In this document: in pieces, positions 1-8,175 of the stretch | Layout: the number at the start of each line of letters is the position of its first letter | Numbering within the stretch: the first letter of the stretch is position 1 | Assembly: GCF_001949145.1 (NCBI RefSeq) | Contig: NW_019091487.1 | Location: 581,607-592,882 of the forward strand | Direction of reading: 5' to 3' | Length of the DNA: 11,276 nucleotides | Origin: Acanthaster planci | Lineage: Eukaryota > Echinodermata > Asteroidea > Valvatida > Acanthasteridae | Notes under the pieces: model-generated | What the model saw: the letters and a program-made list of their open reading frames with translations, nothing else | What the model was told of the DNA's origin: nothing | Database searches by the model: none | Made by a program: the position numbers and the translations under genes

Positions 1-2324
1 GACAGAATGTGTTGGTAATTACATCATACTCCTACAAAGCTAGTCATCACTTCCATCACAAAGCCCTTTTTGCGGCACATCTTTTTGAATCCCAAAAGAA
101 ATCACCCCAGAACTGTGAAACATTCGTTAATTAAACATGTTGGCAAACATTTTGTGCAAAAAACAAAAAAAAAAACAAACAAACAAGACAGACATTGCAA
201 AGTGATAGTGCTGGGTTCTACGATCCTGAACGTGGCAAATTTTGGAAAACGGGATGCATTTGAGAAAGGCTTAAGGTTTTAGGATTTAAACAATGTATCA
301 ACTGGATAGTATGGTTCCTTCGCTTGACAAAAATGTTTTTTTTTTTTTTAGGGGGCAGGGAGGGTTAACATATTCCCTAATCGTTCTTCCCAGGGAAACT
401 CCAAATGTCAACCAGCCGTGACCCAGGGTAGATAGAGGGGGATGACTGCCTCAATTTCCCCTAAAATCCCAATGACCCTACCCTTACGCCCTTTAAATGG
501 AGCTGACGGGGTACTTCTGGTCACGTTGGCCCCTAGACGTAAACAAACAGGAGGAAACTGTGCCCTTTATTCCTTACATCAGACCACCGATTTTACTTGA
601 AGACGATTAAAGAAAATCTGCAGGCATTTCAAACTAACTGCAAAGCAAATTTCCAACTGACACGCCTTGGGTAAAGTTTTAGCTGGTTCCCGATTGATTT
701 TACCTTACAAATTCTAAAAAAAAAAGTCAAAGATTTTACCAGCTTTGGGACTCTGAAATTCGTCATACCAAATCTGTCGCATCGAGGTAGCACGGTCGTG
801 TGTAAAACACCTGCAATGTGAACAAATGTATCAAAGAAGCCCGGTTGGCATAGTTACCAATTCTTCTTTAAGAGGCAAACATCTCTCTAATGAGAGACTC
901 TGAAAAATTCACCTGGTCCACTTTGCACACAGTGGAAAAGTTTTCAGTCTGCAGTGTAAGTTCAGGTACATTTTATTCAGTAGAGCGCTTTTTGGCTTTT
1001 TGGCAATGGCTTTTTGCGATTAAAATGTGCAAGTTGTACCTCGAGAATCAGTTGTATACCAGACCGTTCAAATTTACCGCCAGTGCATAGCTGGGAGTAA
1101 CTCTACCTCTGGTCGCTTGAGAAAAACAAATTCAAGGTTTGGAGATAAATACATCAGCATTCTGACGAGCAGTGTCAAGAACAGGAAATACGATTGGAGA
1201 TGGATTGGAAAAAACATTCAGCATTTGCTTAGGTCAAGAGCAAAAATATCCCTCCTACTCCCTGAAAGGAGACCTCAGTGTCTGAAATAATCAGAACTGA
1301 AGAAGCCAATGCCTCTAGATTCTTACTGATAAGAGCCATTTACCCTGCCAACTATTTTGGGTAGCAAGAAAAGTGTGTCAAGAAGAAGTCATTTTGGTTA
1401 GTATGTTGGGGTTGACACGAGGGTCCCGGGAAGTGAAGAATTAGAAATCCAGCTAACGCGTGGCGAGTGATGTTGATCACCTGGGACCTGTCCAAATAAA
1501 ATCGGGGATGAACGATTGCTATCAGGGTTTCAGGATGTTAGTAAATGTTTAAGTGCATTCTTACTGCCCCTAAATCTGGTAATTTGGAAACCAGAACTTG
1601 TCTGAATACCGAGCAGAGTAAGACTGATTTAGTTTGAGAATGTTAGAATACTATTTCCAAATTCAAAGTCGGATATTCTGAACTGTAACTCTTTGGGGAT
1701 TTTTCCCGGATCGGTTCCTAAATGTCAAAACATAGCACAATCCATAAGGCGCTTTAAAACTCGTTTTTTTTTAATGTGTATTTATAAATAATACTGAACA
1801 GATGTTAGAAACCATCAAAACCCTGGGTATTTGAAAAGCTGATATTTCGGAACATCGACAGTAATAACTAAACATATCGTGACGATGTACTCTAGTCAGA
1901 GATCATGATCACATCACTAAGAAAATTCTCCACTCTGGAAACACTCAAATAATACTCGAAGCCTTCCACAGTTCGGTTAAAGAAAGGCCCCTACAATCAC
2001 TTCCTGTTTGTAAAATTTACTACAGACAAAACACAGGTAATAACTCAACTGCAGTCATAATCTTTGCATTAGAAATGTTTTATTTTTGTATTTGGGCAAA
2101 TGATTACAGAGCATCATCTTGCATACATCGTTTGTTTGTAGTTTTTTGGAGATTCTGTTTGCTCAAGTCTTGGGCACTCTGAAAAAGTAAATGCCATCAT
2201 GCGTGTTTTCGCTGCTTTATAATCTCAGAAAGTATGCTCTTCAATCAAATAGTTTAAATTCAGAGGACGAAAAAACTACTGAATGATGTATTCAGTTGCT
2301 GGCTTATTCAATGACAGAGAGAAA
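1..2324. other. Region downstream of RPL7 with no recognised gene
   Basis: No reading frame here has recognisable protein similarity, and the longest (about 66 and 87 codons between 890 and 1290) look like chance frames. Visible low-complexity features are an A-rich CAAA-type tract near 160-185, a T tract near 338-351 and a 10-bp palindrome GATCATGATC at 1901-1910. A second AATAAA on the minus strand at 2078-2083 could serve as a distal poly(A) signal for RPL7, but nothing else supports that. I see no RNA gene or structured repeat. Confidence 0.6.
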
Positions 2325-2347
2325 CATCTTTCTGGGTTGTGTGATAG

Positions 2348-2353
2348 TTTATT
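2348..2353 (-). terminator. RPL7 poly(A) signal AATAAA
   Basis: TTTATT on the plus strand reads AATAAA on the minus strand, beginning 14 nt after the RPL7 stop codon (2367-2369). Cleavage would be expected about 15-25 nt further on, near 2325-2335. That gives a 3' UTR of only about 30-40 nt, which is typical of highly expressed ribosomal protein genes. The exact cleavage site cannot be read from sequence alone. Confidence 0.8.
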
Positions 2354-2366
2354 GGAGGGGTAGGAT

Positions 2367-2575
2367 TTAGTTCATTTTACGTATGAACTCGTTGATCTTG
2401 TCCTCCCGGTTGCCGTAGTCACCCCCTTCCACAAAGTGGTTTCCCTTCTTTCTGTAGCCACCACGAGGGCTGCTGAGCTTGAAGGGCCAGAGGAAGTTGT
2501 TGGCCTTCTTGAAGTTGGGGCCGACAGTGAAGATCTCATGGATGAGGTCCTCCATGCAGATGATGCCGTACTTGC
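2367..2575 (-). CDS. RPL7: RPL7 exon 6 and stop codon
   Basis: The last coding exon encodes residues 178-246 and ends with RKMN and TAA at 2367-2369; mammalian RPL7 likewise ends in RRMN. It contains [30 protein letters not shown] and the [13 protein letters not shown] loop. The acceptor is TTCTCCAG before 2575. Confidence 0.97.
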
Positions 2576-5500
2576 CTGGAGAAAAGATGAGGAAAATGGA
2601 GAATGTGATGTCATATCAAGAAAACATTATCTGTCACAATCTGATATCAGGAGTCATCAAACCATTAGTTAGAAATGTGCTACAGCACAGAAAAGACTTG
2701 CTTAGTAAAAACAGGTTATCAGCCAAAATGCCATGTATTCTGTACTTCTTATGACTGGTTCTCTGCTGATTTTGCTTGGCAAACGAATCTGGTGAGCTAT
2801 AATTTCTGCTTTGCAGCACTACAAAACTAAATTCCAGTTTTAACAGTATTTAATTCAAACCCTCCCAGATCCATCAAAATCTTTAAGAAGCAAGGGAAAA
2901 AGGGTTTAACAATTGGAACTGGTTGTACCTAGTGACTTTTCGATGATCTCATTAGAGGTGATGGGCACACGTCTCATTTGAACCTTGCCATAACCACGCT
3001 TGTAGACGAGCTCACGTACCGACTTCAGATTTGGGTACCTGTAAAAAGGAAAAACACAGGACAAGGAACGGTGAGCCTTAACCTCAAACAGATAATCCTG
3101 AATGAAATACCAGGGTTTTATTTCACAGTTCTGCGATGATTACATCTGTAAAATTATTTGGTCATGGCTTGAAATTTCAAGCTGTAAGCAAGTAATTTGT
3201 ATTACGTCAACAAAATTATCTTAGCACAAAAAAATGGTTACCAGCCAAAGTGTGTAAAATATACTGTTTTGGACTGGTTCTCTGCTAATGCTTGGTATAT
3301 AAATTTGCTCAGCAGTTATCTCTGCTTATCTGTGTAGCTAACCAGTTCCTTCCTTGCACTCACCCCCAGGCAATGTATGGTTCAACCAGTCGCAGCATCT
3401 GCAGGGTGGCCTTGTTGAGACGGATGAAGGATCCATTGTGGATCTGCCGCAGTCGAAGCAGTTGAAGGATCTTGCGCACCCTGGGGCTGACGCCGTTGAT
3501 ACTGTCAGAGACAAGGACAATCACTCATCACTCATTCCAGAATTCCCAAGATATTCTGACTAGAGGCTATCCTGAATCTTCCGATGCTCTCCAATGCCCA
3601 AGAAGCCAATGCTCCATTCTTTGTACTTAAACTTTTCAAGGGCATCGGCCCCACAAAATCATAGTGGCTAAGCTTTACCTTTCTAAATCCTACCAAACGC
3701 TTAAAAAATCTGATTTTATAGACGGGGGTCAGTTAGGGTTAACGTTGCATTGCTAATGTAAAAGATTAGAGAGTCTTTGCCATCCATTCAAGACAATTAT
3801 TTGTAAATAATTTAGATCTTTTTTTTTTCACAGTACACATGACAATTCAACTACTAATAGCAAGTGTTAAGTCAAAATGACCAGGTTTCAGTGTTTTTAG
3901 CTTTTCAATATTTAGAAGGATAGTTTGGCTTCATACGTGTATTCATTTAACACTTCAGCTTAAAATCTTGAAAGCTTTAGTCTAGATGTAAATGCATGGT
4001 TACAAAATTTCAAGTTCAAAAACTCCACAGCTGAGCTACATGTAAAATCATATTCCTCAAACGATCCCTTACCCACGGATTCTGATGATGAAACCAAGCT
4101 TAGGCTCGTCCGGGACATAGAAGTTGTTATGCTTCCTGGCCACACGCTTCAGTCTGATGACATCGCGTTCCTTTCGCTTGTATTCCTGGATGTACTGCTC
4201 AGCACGCTTGAAGATTGTCTTCCTTTTGACAGCATTTCTCTGCAAACAAAAGCCCTAAGTCTTGACTACTGTAGCAATTAAAACCAAAAAGATGAAAAAC
4301 TAGTCCCAGTCTCAGGATGGAAACTGAGAACCTGGCACCCTAAATCTTTAATTCTGGAAAGAACATGATGGGAATTTTCTTTTAACGGACAGATGGATCC
4401 TTCCATTTGAAGCACTTTTGCTTAATTTGTAATTGCTTCATACAGTTGAAACTTAACAATATCAAAATTGAACTTCCTTTGGGAGGGATGTGTAACAACT
4501 TCGTCAAATGACTAGTGTGTTTACCTTCTTTTTGAGAAGTCGGACCTGAGCCCGGCGTGCCTTCTCAGTCTGAGCCTTTCTCCTCTTTTTCAAGAGGGTC
4601 TCGGGTTGCGTGGGCAGCTTTGCTGGAACACTGGCATGAACAGAAGGAAAAAACATAAATTATCGCCTTGGGATTCATAACATTTAGAAGTACTTTGTCA
4701 GTCTCAGTCAGACATCCTTGCAGCTTGGTTGCACCTGAGCAATAGTTGCATGCAGCACAAAAGGGTTTGCCCCATGGATGTCAGTTAAATGGACCATTTG
4801 CTAACTCCACTGGGAACAACTCATCTGTGAAGACAGCTCAACCAGTGGGACTACGCAACTGTTTACCAAGTTGTAAGTTACGACACATCGACTTTGACAC
4901 AGAAACAACCTGACCATGCAAGGTTGAACATGACAGAGTGTGGGGCATTTAATACATATTGCAGATTAATGTGTTTGGCAAAATACGCGTGTGTCACCTT
5001 TCACTATGACTCAACTTGGGCCCCCTGACGCAGCATGCACAGGTAGGGCCAATTTCATAGAGCTGTTTAAGCACAATATTTGCTAGAGCGTGAAAAAACC
5101 TTGCTTGACAAATCAGTTTACCAGCCAAAACTCCATGTGATGCATATTGTTTTGGAATTGTACTCACATATCTTTTGGTTAGCATGACTATCACATGGAT
5201 TTTGAGCTGCTAACCTTTGTTTTTTAAGCAAGTTTTCTTTTGCGCTTAAGCAAATTTTGTGCTTAAGCAGCTCAATGAAATTGGCCCCTGCTAGGTAGCA
5301 CATACCACCTAAACCAGAGCAGAGCAAGGCTGCGAAGGCTATGCAGCAAGAACAGTGGCCTCGGGCACTATCCACGGTGCACAGTCGCTAGTCTGCTGGT
5401 GTGGGAAGTGGTAAATCTCACCCCAGTCAGGGAGCTGTTTCTTTTTTCTATGGACACAGCTTGACATTTGGTGCATCAACCCTATGAGACTGGTTTGAAA

Positions 5501-8075
5501 TATTGGAAGTGTTTCTATTTTGAATACCTCCACATTTTCATCGGTAAATGGGACTCTTTGGGAAATTTTATTGCTTATAAATGGCTGATAGGTCACCGCA
5601 GAGAACTGGTGGCATCCATAAATAGAATTCTTTCCAAGCAAAGTGCCTGTAAAACACACATGCACACAAGTTGTCTGCTCATCCAAGCTCTCTGTTGAGA
5701 CATGTGTCACGCTTTTGTCACTTTGTGCATTGTCATGATAGACCTATGTATGTGTAGTCCAACATGAAAACCAAACTGGCTTCTGGACATTGGGCAGATG
5801 TTGGACTGAACAACAGGGCTGAGGGACAATGGCTTGCTTTCTGTGGGGTTCGTGTGAACGGGCCGGATGTGTGGCCCCACAGTTCTGGGGGTAGGATAAG
5901 CGGGTTGTAGGTCAACTTGACTGTTTGCCAACTCGAATTGAGTCAAGTCGACTCCTGACCAACTCGACCGTCGACAAACTCGACCGTTGAACCAACTCGT
6001 CTGTTGACCAACTCGACTTCAAAGTTGAGTCAACTCCACCATTAACCAACTCGACTCTTTGCCAACTCGACTGCATGATTGAAAAATAGATATTAAAAGG
6101 GGAAAAATAATGATCGGATTGGTTCCGGATCGTGAAAATTATGGATGCTGATTTTGGCTCAGTGAACCCACGAAATCAACTGAAATGCAATCAATAATTG
6201 AACTTGTGCCAATGAGATACTCAAAAATAATTTTCCCAACATGAGAAGCACGCACTCACAAACCCCCAAAATCTGTCTTCACACTGTGCGCAGGCACAGA
6301 TCACGTCATGCACAGTAAAACAAATTACACGCGCAATCCAGAACTAGGAAAATGCATTCCTTCTATGCCCTGTCCCTGTTGCACTGTTTGCACGGTCGAG
6401 TTGGTCGAGAGTCGAGTTGACCTGACACCGGATAAGCCTAGGCCTAAACTGCTTAAGGAAAAATGCTTGCTTTTTAATGTCAATTGGGAAAGGGTGCCTT
6501 CTTTTGAACCTGCTCTCTAGTTACTTAACCCTCTATCAGTTTTACATCTCTAGTCCAATGTCATGATATTGTTGCCCCTTTTAAAAAAATCTTTCAGGTT
6601 CAACATATTAAAAAATTTCAAAAAAATGGCCAACATGGTCAATGGCAATGAGTAGGCCTTGCGCCTAGCCCAGGTTGCATTGCGACTGACGTCCAGGGTA
6701 TAAAAAGTCCTCCTACAATGCAACATATTTTTCAACAGTTTTTCTCACATTTTTACCAGGAGAAGACAGCTCAAATGTCGTTCACAAGTGCCTTGTACTA
6801 CGAATTCCATAAATTGCTGTGTTGAAATAACTAAACACGCCTGCGAACAACACATTTAGCAGGAAATTTAGCGCAACTCCATGCTTTTAGTCGTGAACGA
6901 TCTACGTTTGTCTAGTACGTATACTTACACATACGCAAAATAAATAGTAATTAACCGCCTCTTACACATGCGTGGAAGAGCTTTGGGTGTGAAGAAATCG
7001 CAGATAAGGCTGTGTATAAAACATGAGTTTTATCATGGGTACGAGTGCACACTTAAAATTAAAGCTGAAATCAGCTAGCAAAAACTGAAATGTAAAAGTT
7101 CCAATACTTTTGTACAGAGTAGGTGTACAAAAAAGCTGAAATTCAGGGTCAACATCGAAACAAAAATAGCTGAAATCAGCTAAAAAGCTGAATTTTCACA
7201 CCCCTAATCTATTTCCATCTCCATGGTCAGTCGTCTAGTGTAGGCCTAAATGAAGACAATGTCCAACCTGGGCCGGCTAGCCTAGCGGTCATGTCAACAA
7301 GTGTCAATAACTTGAAAATACGTTATACAGATTTAAAAGTGGTTTGATTACATTTTAGAGACTCTAACACTTGCCACTGTGTAAGAGAAACACCAAATTT
7401 GCTTCCAGATTCTCACAGGAAAATGAAAATTTTTTGCGATATATGGGGGCCGCCATCTGTCTGTCCTCTGCCGTCCACGCAAAAGCAAAATGGCGGCCGG
7501 TTGGACTGCCATGACTGCACTAACAGGCCGACTTTGTCACTCAAATTTCAACACTCAAATATCATTTCAGATAAATATAATACATAGAATCTTTGCATAA
7601 ATATGCTTGGATAATTTGTTGAAGCTTTGTTGATGCTCGTTGACGCTAAATAGCATGACCCTAGCCTAGCATAAGTACCAGGGGTATTCTTAATGTTCTT
7701 ATCCCAGGTTCTGAGGTTAGTTTTTTAAATACTTCACCATCAAAAATTTAGAAGTACATTAATGACTTTTGTAAAAACACCAAAATCTCCCTTAAAAATT
7801 ATCAAATAAATTTTGCCTTATGACTGAGCGTTGCTGAGCATGTGGCTTTCATCTGACATGTACCTGAACGTATGGATGTCAACACTTCAACAGTTTTACT
7901 ATTATATGATTGAAATTTACCTATAAAACCACTTGCTTATACAACAAAAGTACACTATATCAAATAGAAGCAGTTTTTCTTTATCTCAACTATATCAGCT
8001 TCTTTGAAGTGAGGACATGAAACAGGATGTTAACGGGTTTAATCATTCAGAAATTTCTCCATACTCATCCGCCAT
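2367..8075 (-). CDS. RPL7: 60S ribosomal protein L7 (uL30), complete six-exon gene
   Basis: The gene encodes the large-subunit protein uL30, which binds rRNA in the cytosolic 60S ribosome. The join, 5' to 3' on the minus strand, is 8075-8065, 4630-4525, 4239-4073, 3501-3364, 3038-2929, 2575-2367. It totals 741 nt, or 246 residues plus TAA; human RPL7 has 248. Family hallmarks are visible. There is a Lys/Arg-rich N-terminal extension (about residues 14-75), then [10 protein letters not shown] (78-87) leading into the L30 domain with IRIRGINGVSP (91-101) and LLRLRQI (109-115). [15 protein letters not shown] follows (134-148), and the C-terminal part has [32 protein letters not shown] and [13 protein letters not shown]. 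All five introns are GT-AG and exon phases agree throughout. Exons 2-6 are certain. Exon 1 is inferred from phase, an ATGGCGGAT start and a TOP-like start site. Introns carry MITE-derived sequence; no intronic snoRNA was found with confidence. Confidence 0.95.
2700..2812 (+). repeat. MITE-related dispersed repeat in RPL7 intron 5
   Basis: This stretch shares an ordered set of short blocks with the repeat in intron 4 (3222-3330). The blocks are a TTAG-plus-A-rich start, GGTTAYCAGCCAAA, CTGT followed by ACTGGTTCTCTGCT, then TGCTTGG and GAGC/CAGC with a TCTGCTT tail. The GTTACCAGCCAAAA block also lies inside the foldback element at 5046-5287. It is best read as a decayed copy of the same mobile family. 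Its ends are not clear. Confidence 0.6.
2929..3038 (-). CDS. RPL7: RPL7 exon 5
   Basis: The exon completes Gly141 and encodes [18 protein letters not shown], then [19 protein letters not shown], ending one base into Gly178. The acceptor is CTTTTTACAG before 3038 and the donor is CACTAG|GTACAA after 2929. This is the segment that follows the L30 fold and continues into the eukaryote-specific C-terminal part. Confidence 0.96.
3167..3182. repeat. Perfect 16-bp palindrome in RPL7 intron 4
   Basis: GCTTGAAATTTCAAGC is fully self-complementary (8-nt half-sites, no loop). It lies in intron 4, just before the MITE-related repeat. It may be a chance palindrome or part of a decayed mobile element end; no function is inferred. 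Confidence 0.7.
3222..3330 (+). repeat. MITE-related dispersed repeat in RPL7 intron 4
   Basis: This is a second, diverged copy of the repeat in intron 5. Shared blocks in the same order are TTAGCACAAAAAAA (TTAGTAAAAACA in the other copy), GGTTACCAGCCAAA, CTGTTTTGGACTGGTTCTCTGCT (CTGTACTT...ACTGGTTCTCTGCT in the other copy) and TGCTTGG, then GCTCAGCAG. No target duplication was found. Confidence 0.6.
3364..3501 (-). CDS. RPL7: RPL7 exon 4: L30 domain core
   Basis: The exon encodes the end of Gly95 to the first two bases of Gly141. It includes [19 protein letters not shown] and the segment ending LVEPYIAWG, among the most conserved parts of the family. The acceptor is CTCTGACAG before 3501 and the donor is GGG|GTGAGT after 3364. 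The intron before it (3502-4072, 571 nt) has a T8 tract near 3820 and nothing else recognisable. Confidence 0.97.
4073..4239 (-). CDS. RPL7: RPL7 exon 3: basic helix and start of L30 domain
   Basis: The exon encodes residues 40-95. It runs from [16 protein letters not shown] through a charged helix to [19 protein letters not shown]. The acceptor is TTTGTTTGCAG before 4239. The donor CGTGG|GTAAGG splits the Gly95 codon after two bases. The preceding intron (4240-4524, 285 nt) contains no structure I can name. Confidence 0.96.
4525..4630 (-). CDS. RPL7: RPL7 exon 2: basic N-terminal extension
   Basis: The exon completes codon 4 and encodes residues 5-39 ([18 protein letters not shown] onward), matching the VPAVPETLKKKRR start region of mammalian RPL7. 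The acceptor is ...TTCATGCCAG before 4630 and the donor is AAG|GTAAAC after 4525. It ends in phase 0. The segment is almost entirely basic and polar, the rRNA-binding N-terminal helix typical of eukaryotic L7. Confidence 0.93.
5046..5287. mobile_element. Foldback MITE, about 242 bp, hAT-like ends
   Basis: The two ends are inverted repeats: 5046-5084 matches the complement of 5249-5287 at 36 of 39 positions, starting GGGCCAATTTCAT and continuing AGCTG, TTAAGCACAA and ATTTGCT. Read outward to inward, the right end begins CAGGGGCC, resembling the CAGGG start of hAT-superfamily elements. The flanks ACAGGTAG (5039-5046) and CTAGGTAG (5291-5298) match at 6 of 8 positions, fitting a decayed 8-bp hAT-type target duplication. 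The left end seems to have lost a few bases. There is no transposase, so it is non-autonomous. Interior blocks recur in RPL7 introns 4 and 5. Confidence 0.8.
5902..6429. mobile_element. Non-autonomous DNA transposon, 528 bp, with exact 8-bp TSD
   Basis: The element is flanked on both sides by the exact direct repeat GGATAAGC (5894-5901 and 6430-6437). Its ends are inverted: GGGTTGTAGGTCAACTTGAC on the left, and GGTGTCAGGTCAACTCGAC when the right end is read in complement. The match continues to CCAACTCGA, about 23 of 28 positions from AGGTCAACT onward. Just inside the left end lies a tandem array of a ~16-bp unit; one or two units sit inverted at the right end. The centre is AT-rich and has no transposase. 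An 8-bp duplication fits hAT or P superfamilies, but the termini are not typical CAGGG ends, so the superfamily is left open. Confidence 0.8.
5912..6078 (+). repeat. Degenerate tandem array, ~16-bp unit CAACTCGACTGTTGAC
   Basis: About nine or ten imperfect copies of a 15-18 bp unit, with near-consensus CAACTCGACTGTTGAC, follow one another. The core CCAACTCGAC is the best kept part. The complement, GTCGAGTTGGTCGAG, reappears once at about 6395-6417 at the opposite end of the 528-bp element. The array therefore belongs to the mobile element and is not an independent satellite. Subterminal repeats of this type are commonly transposase-binding sites; that role here is inference. Confidence 0.85.
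6984..7207. mobile_element. Probable MITE with GCTGAAATCAGC motifs
   Basis: AGCTGAAATCAGCT occurs twice (7063-7076 and 7168-7181), with further GCTGAAA blocks near 7135 and 7187. Between them is a hairpin with a perfect 9-bp stem, TTTTGTACA (7108-7116) against TGTACAAAA (7124-7132). The right end, read in complement, is TAGGGGTGTGAAAATTCAGC, close to a hAT-type CAGGGGTGTGAA end. A partial partner, GGGTGTGAAGAAAT, lies at 6986. I could not identify a target duplication, so the left boundary is uncertain. Confidence 0.5.
7448..7498. promoter_or_regulatory. CpG-richer segment with opposed YY1-like ATGGCGGCC motifs
   Basis: GGCCGCCAT at 7448-7456 and ATGGCGGCC at 7490-7498 are perfect 9-bp inverted arms. 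Each contains the YY1-like core ATGGCGGC, typical of the start regions of housekeeping genes. The segment is GC- and CpG-richer than the AT-rich intron around it. A 36-codon plus-strand frame starts at the second motif (7490-7600). This could be an internal promoter or enhancer, or chance. No transcript is demonstrated by the sequence. Confidence 0.3.
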
Positions 8076-8095
8076 TTTGCCCGTGTAGAAAGAGG
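8065..8095 (-). CDS. RPL7: RPL7 exon 1: short TOP 5' UTR plus 11 coding nt
   Basis: On the minus strand a pyrimidine run CCTCTTTCT (from about 8095) resembles the 5' terminal oligopyrimidine start of ribosomal protein mRNAs. It is followed by a 20-nt leader and ATG GCG GAT GA (8075-8065), then a donor GTATGG. The two leftover bases GA join T of exon 2 to give Asp4, so the product begins MADDVPAKLP, in frame with the clear RPL7 exon 2. The start codon, phase, donor and TOP motif agree, but the exon is too short to prove by similarity. The implied 3434-nt intron is long for such a gene, so another first exon inside 4640-8060 remains possible. Confidence 0.72.
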
Positions 8096-8175
8096 CCCTT
8101 AAATCTACATCCGGGATATTTTAATAGCTGCACGCAATGAATATTTATATAAGCTACGCAGGTCATGTCACGTCA
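8086..8175 (-). promoter_or_regulatory. RPL7: RPL7 core promoter with TOP start
   Basis: Upstream of the RPL7 start codon on the minus strand is the pyrimidine tract CCTCTTTCT, the likely start site at about 8095. An AT-rich TATA-like block (ATTAAAATATC, 8115-8125) lies about 20-30 nt upstream of that point, where a TATA element is expected. CCCGGATGT (8107-8115) resembles an ETS-family site. TGACGTGA (8168-8175) is one base from a CRE/ATF palindrome. Only the positions and motifs are seen; factor binding is inference. Confidence 0.55.

Larger units (their letters stand above)
4631..8064 (-). other. RPL7 intron 1, 3.4 kb, rich in small mobile elements
   Basis: The intron runs from donor GTATGG (8064) to acceptor CATGCCAG (4631), assuming exon 1 is correct. 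Most of its recognisable content is repetitive: a foldback MITE at 5046-5287, a 528-bp element at 5902-6429 and a third MITE-like repeat at 6984-7207. The parts between (4640-5040, 5300-5890, 6440-6980, 7210-8060) show no gene I recognise. A 123-codon minus-strand frame at 5339-5710 has no recognisable similarity. Confidence 0.6.

Noticed and set aside
890-1290. Two overlapping plus-strand frames of 66 and 87 codons
   Set aside because: There is no recognisable similarity, no splice or promoter context, and the lengths are expected by chance.
2436-2754. Plus-strand frames of 78 and 91 codons
   Set aside because: They are antisense to RPL7 exon 6 and run into its intron; the minus-strand protein matches RPL7 clearly.
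3354-3563. Plus-strand frame of 69 codons
   Set aside because: It is antisense to RPL7 exon 4.
5912-6078. CRISPR-like or independent satellite array
   Set aside because: Units are degenerate with no spacers, the host is an animal genome, and the same motif recurs inverted at the other end of a mobile element.
7454-7456. Minus-strand ATGGCGGCC as the RPL7 start
   Set aside because: No GT donor in the right phase follows it closely and there is no TOP-like leader; the start at 8075 fits better.
2576-8064. Intronic snoRNAs in RPL7
   Set aside because: TGATGA-type boxes occur on the minus strand (for example near 2650 and 3525), but none is paired with a suitably spaced CTGA box and terminal stem, so no C/D snoRNA is supported. 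H/ACA candidates could not be judged by eye.
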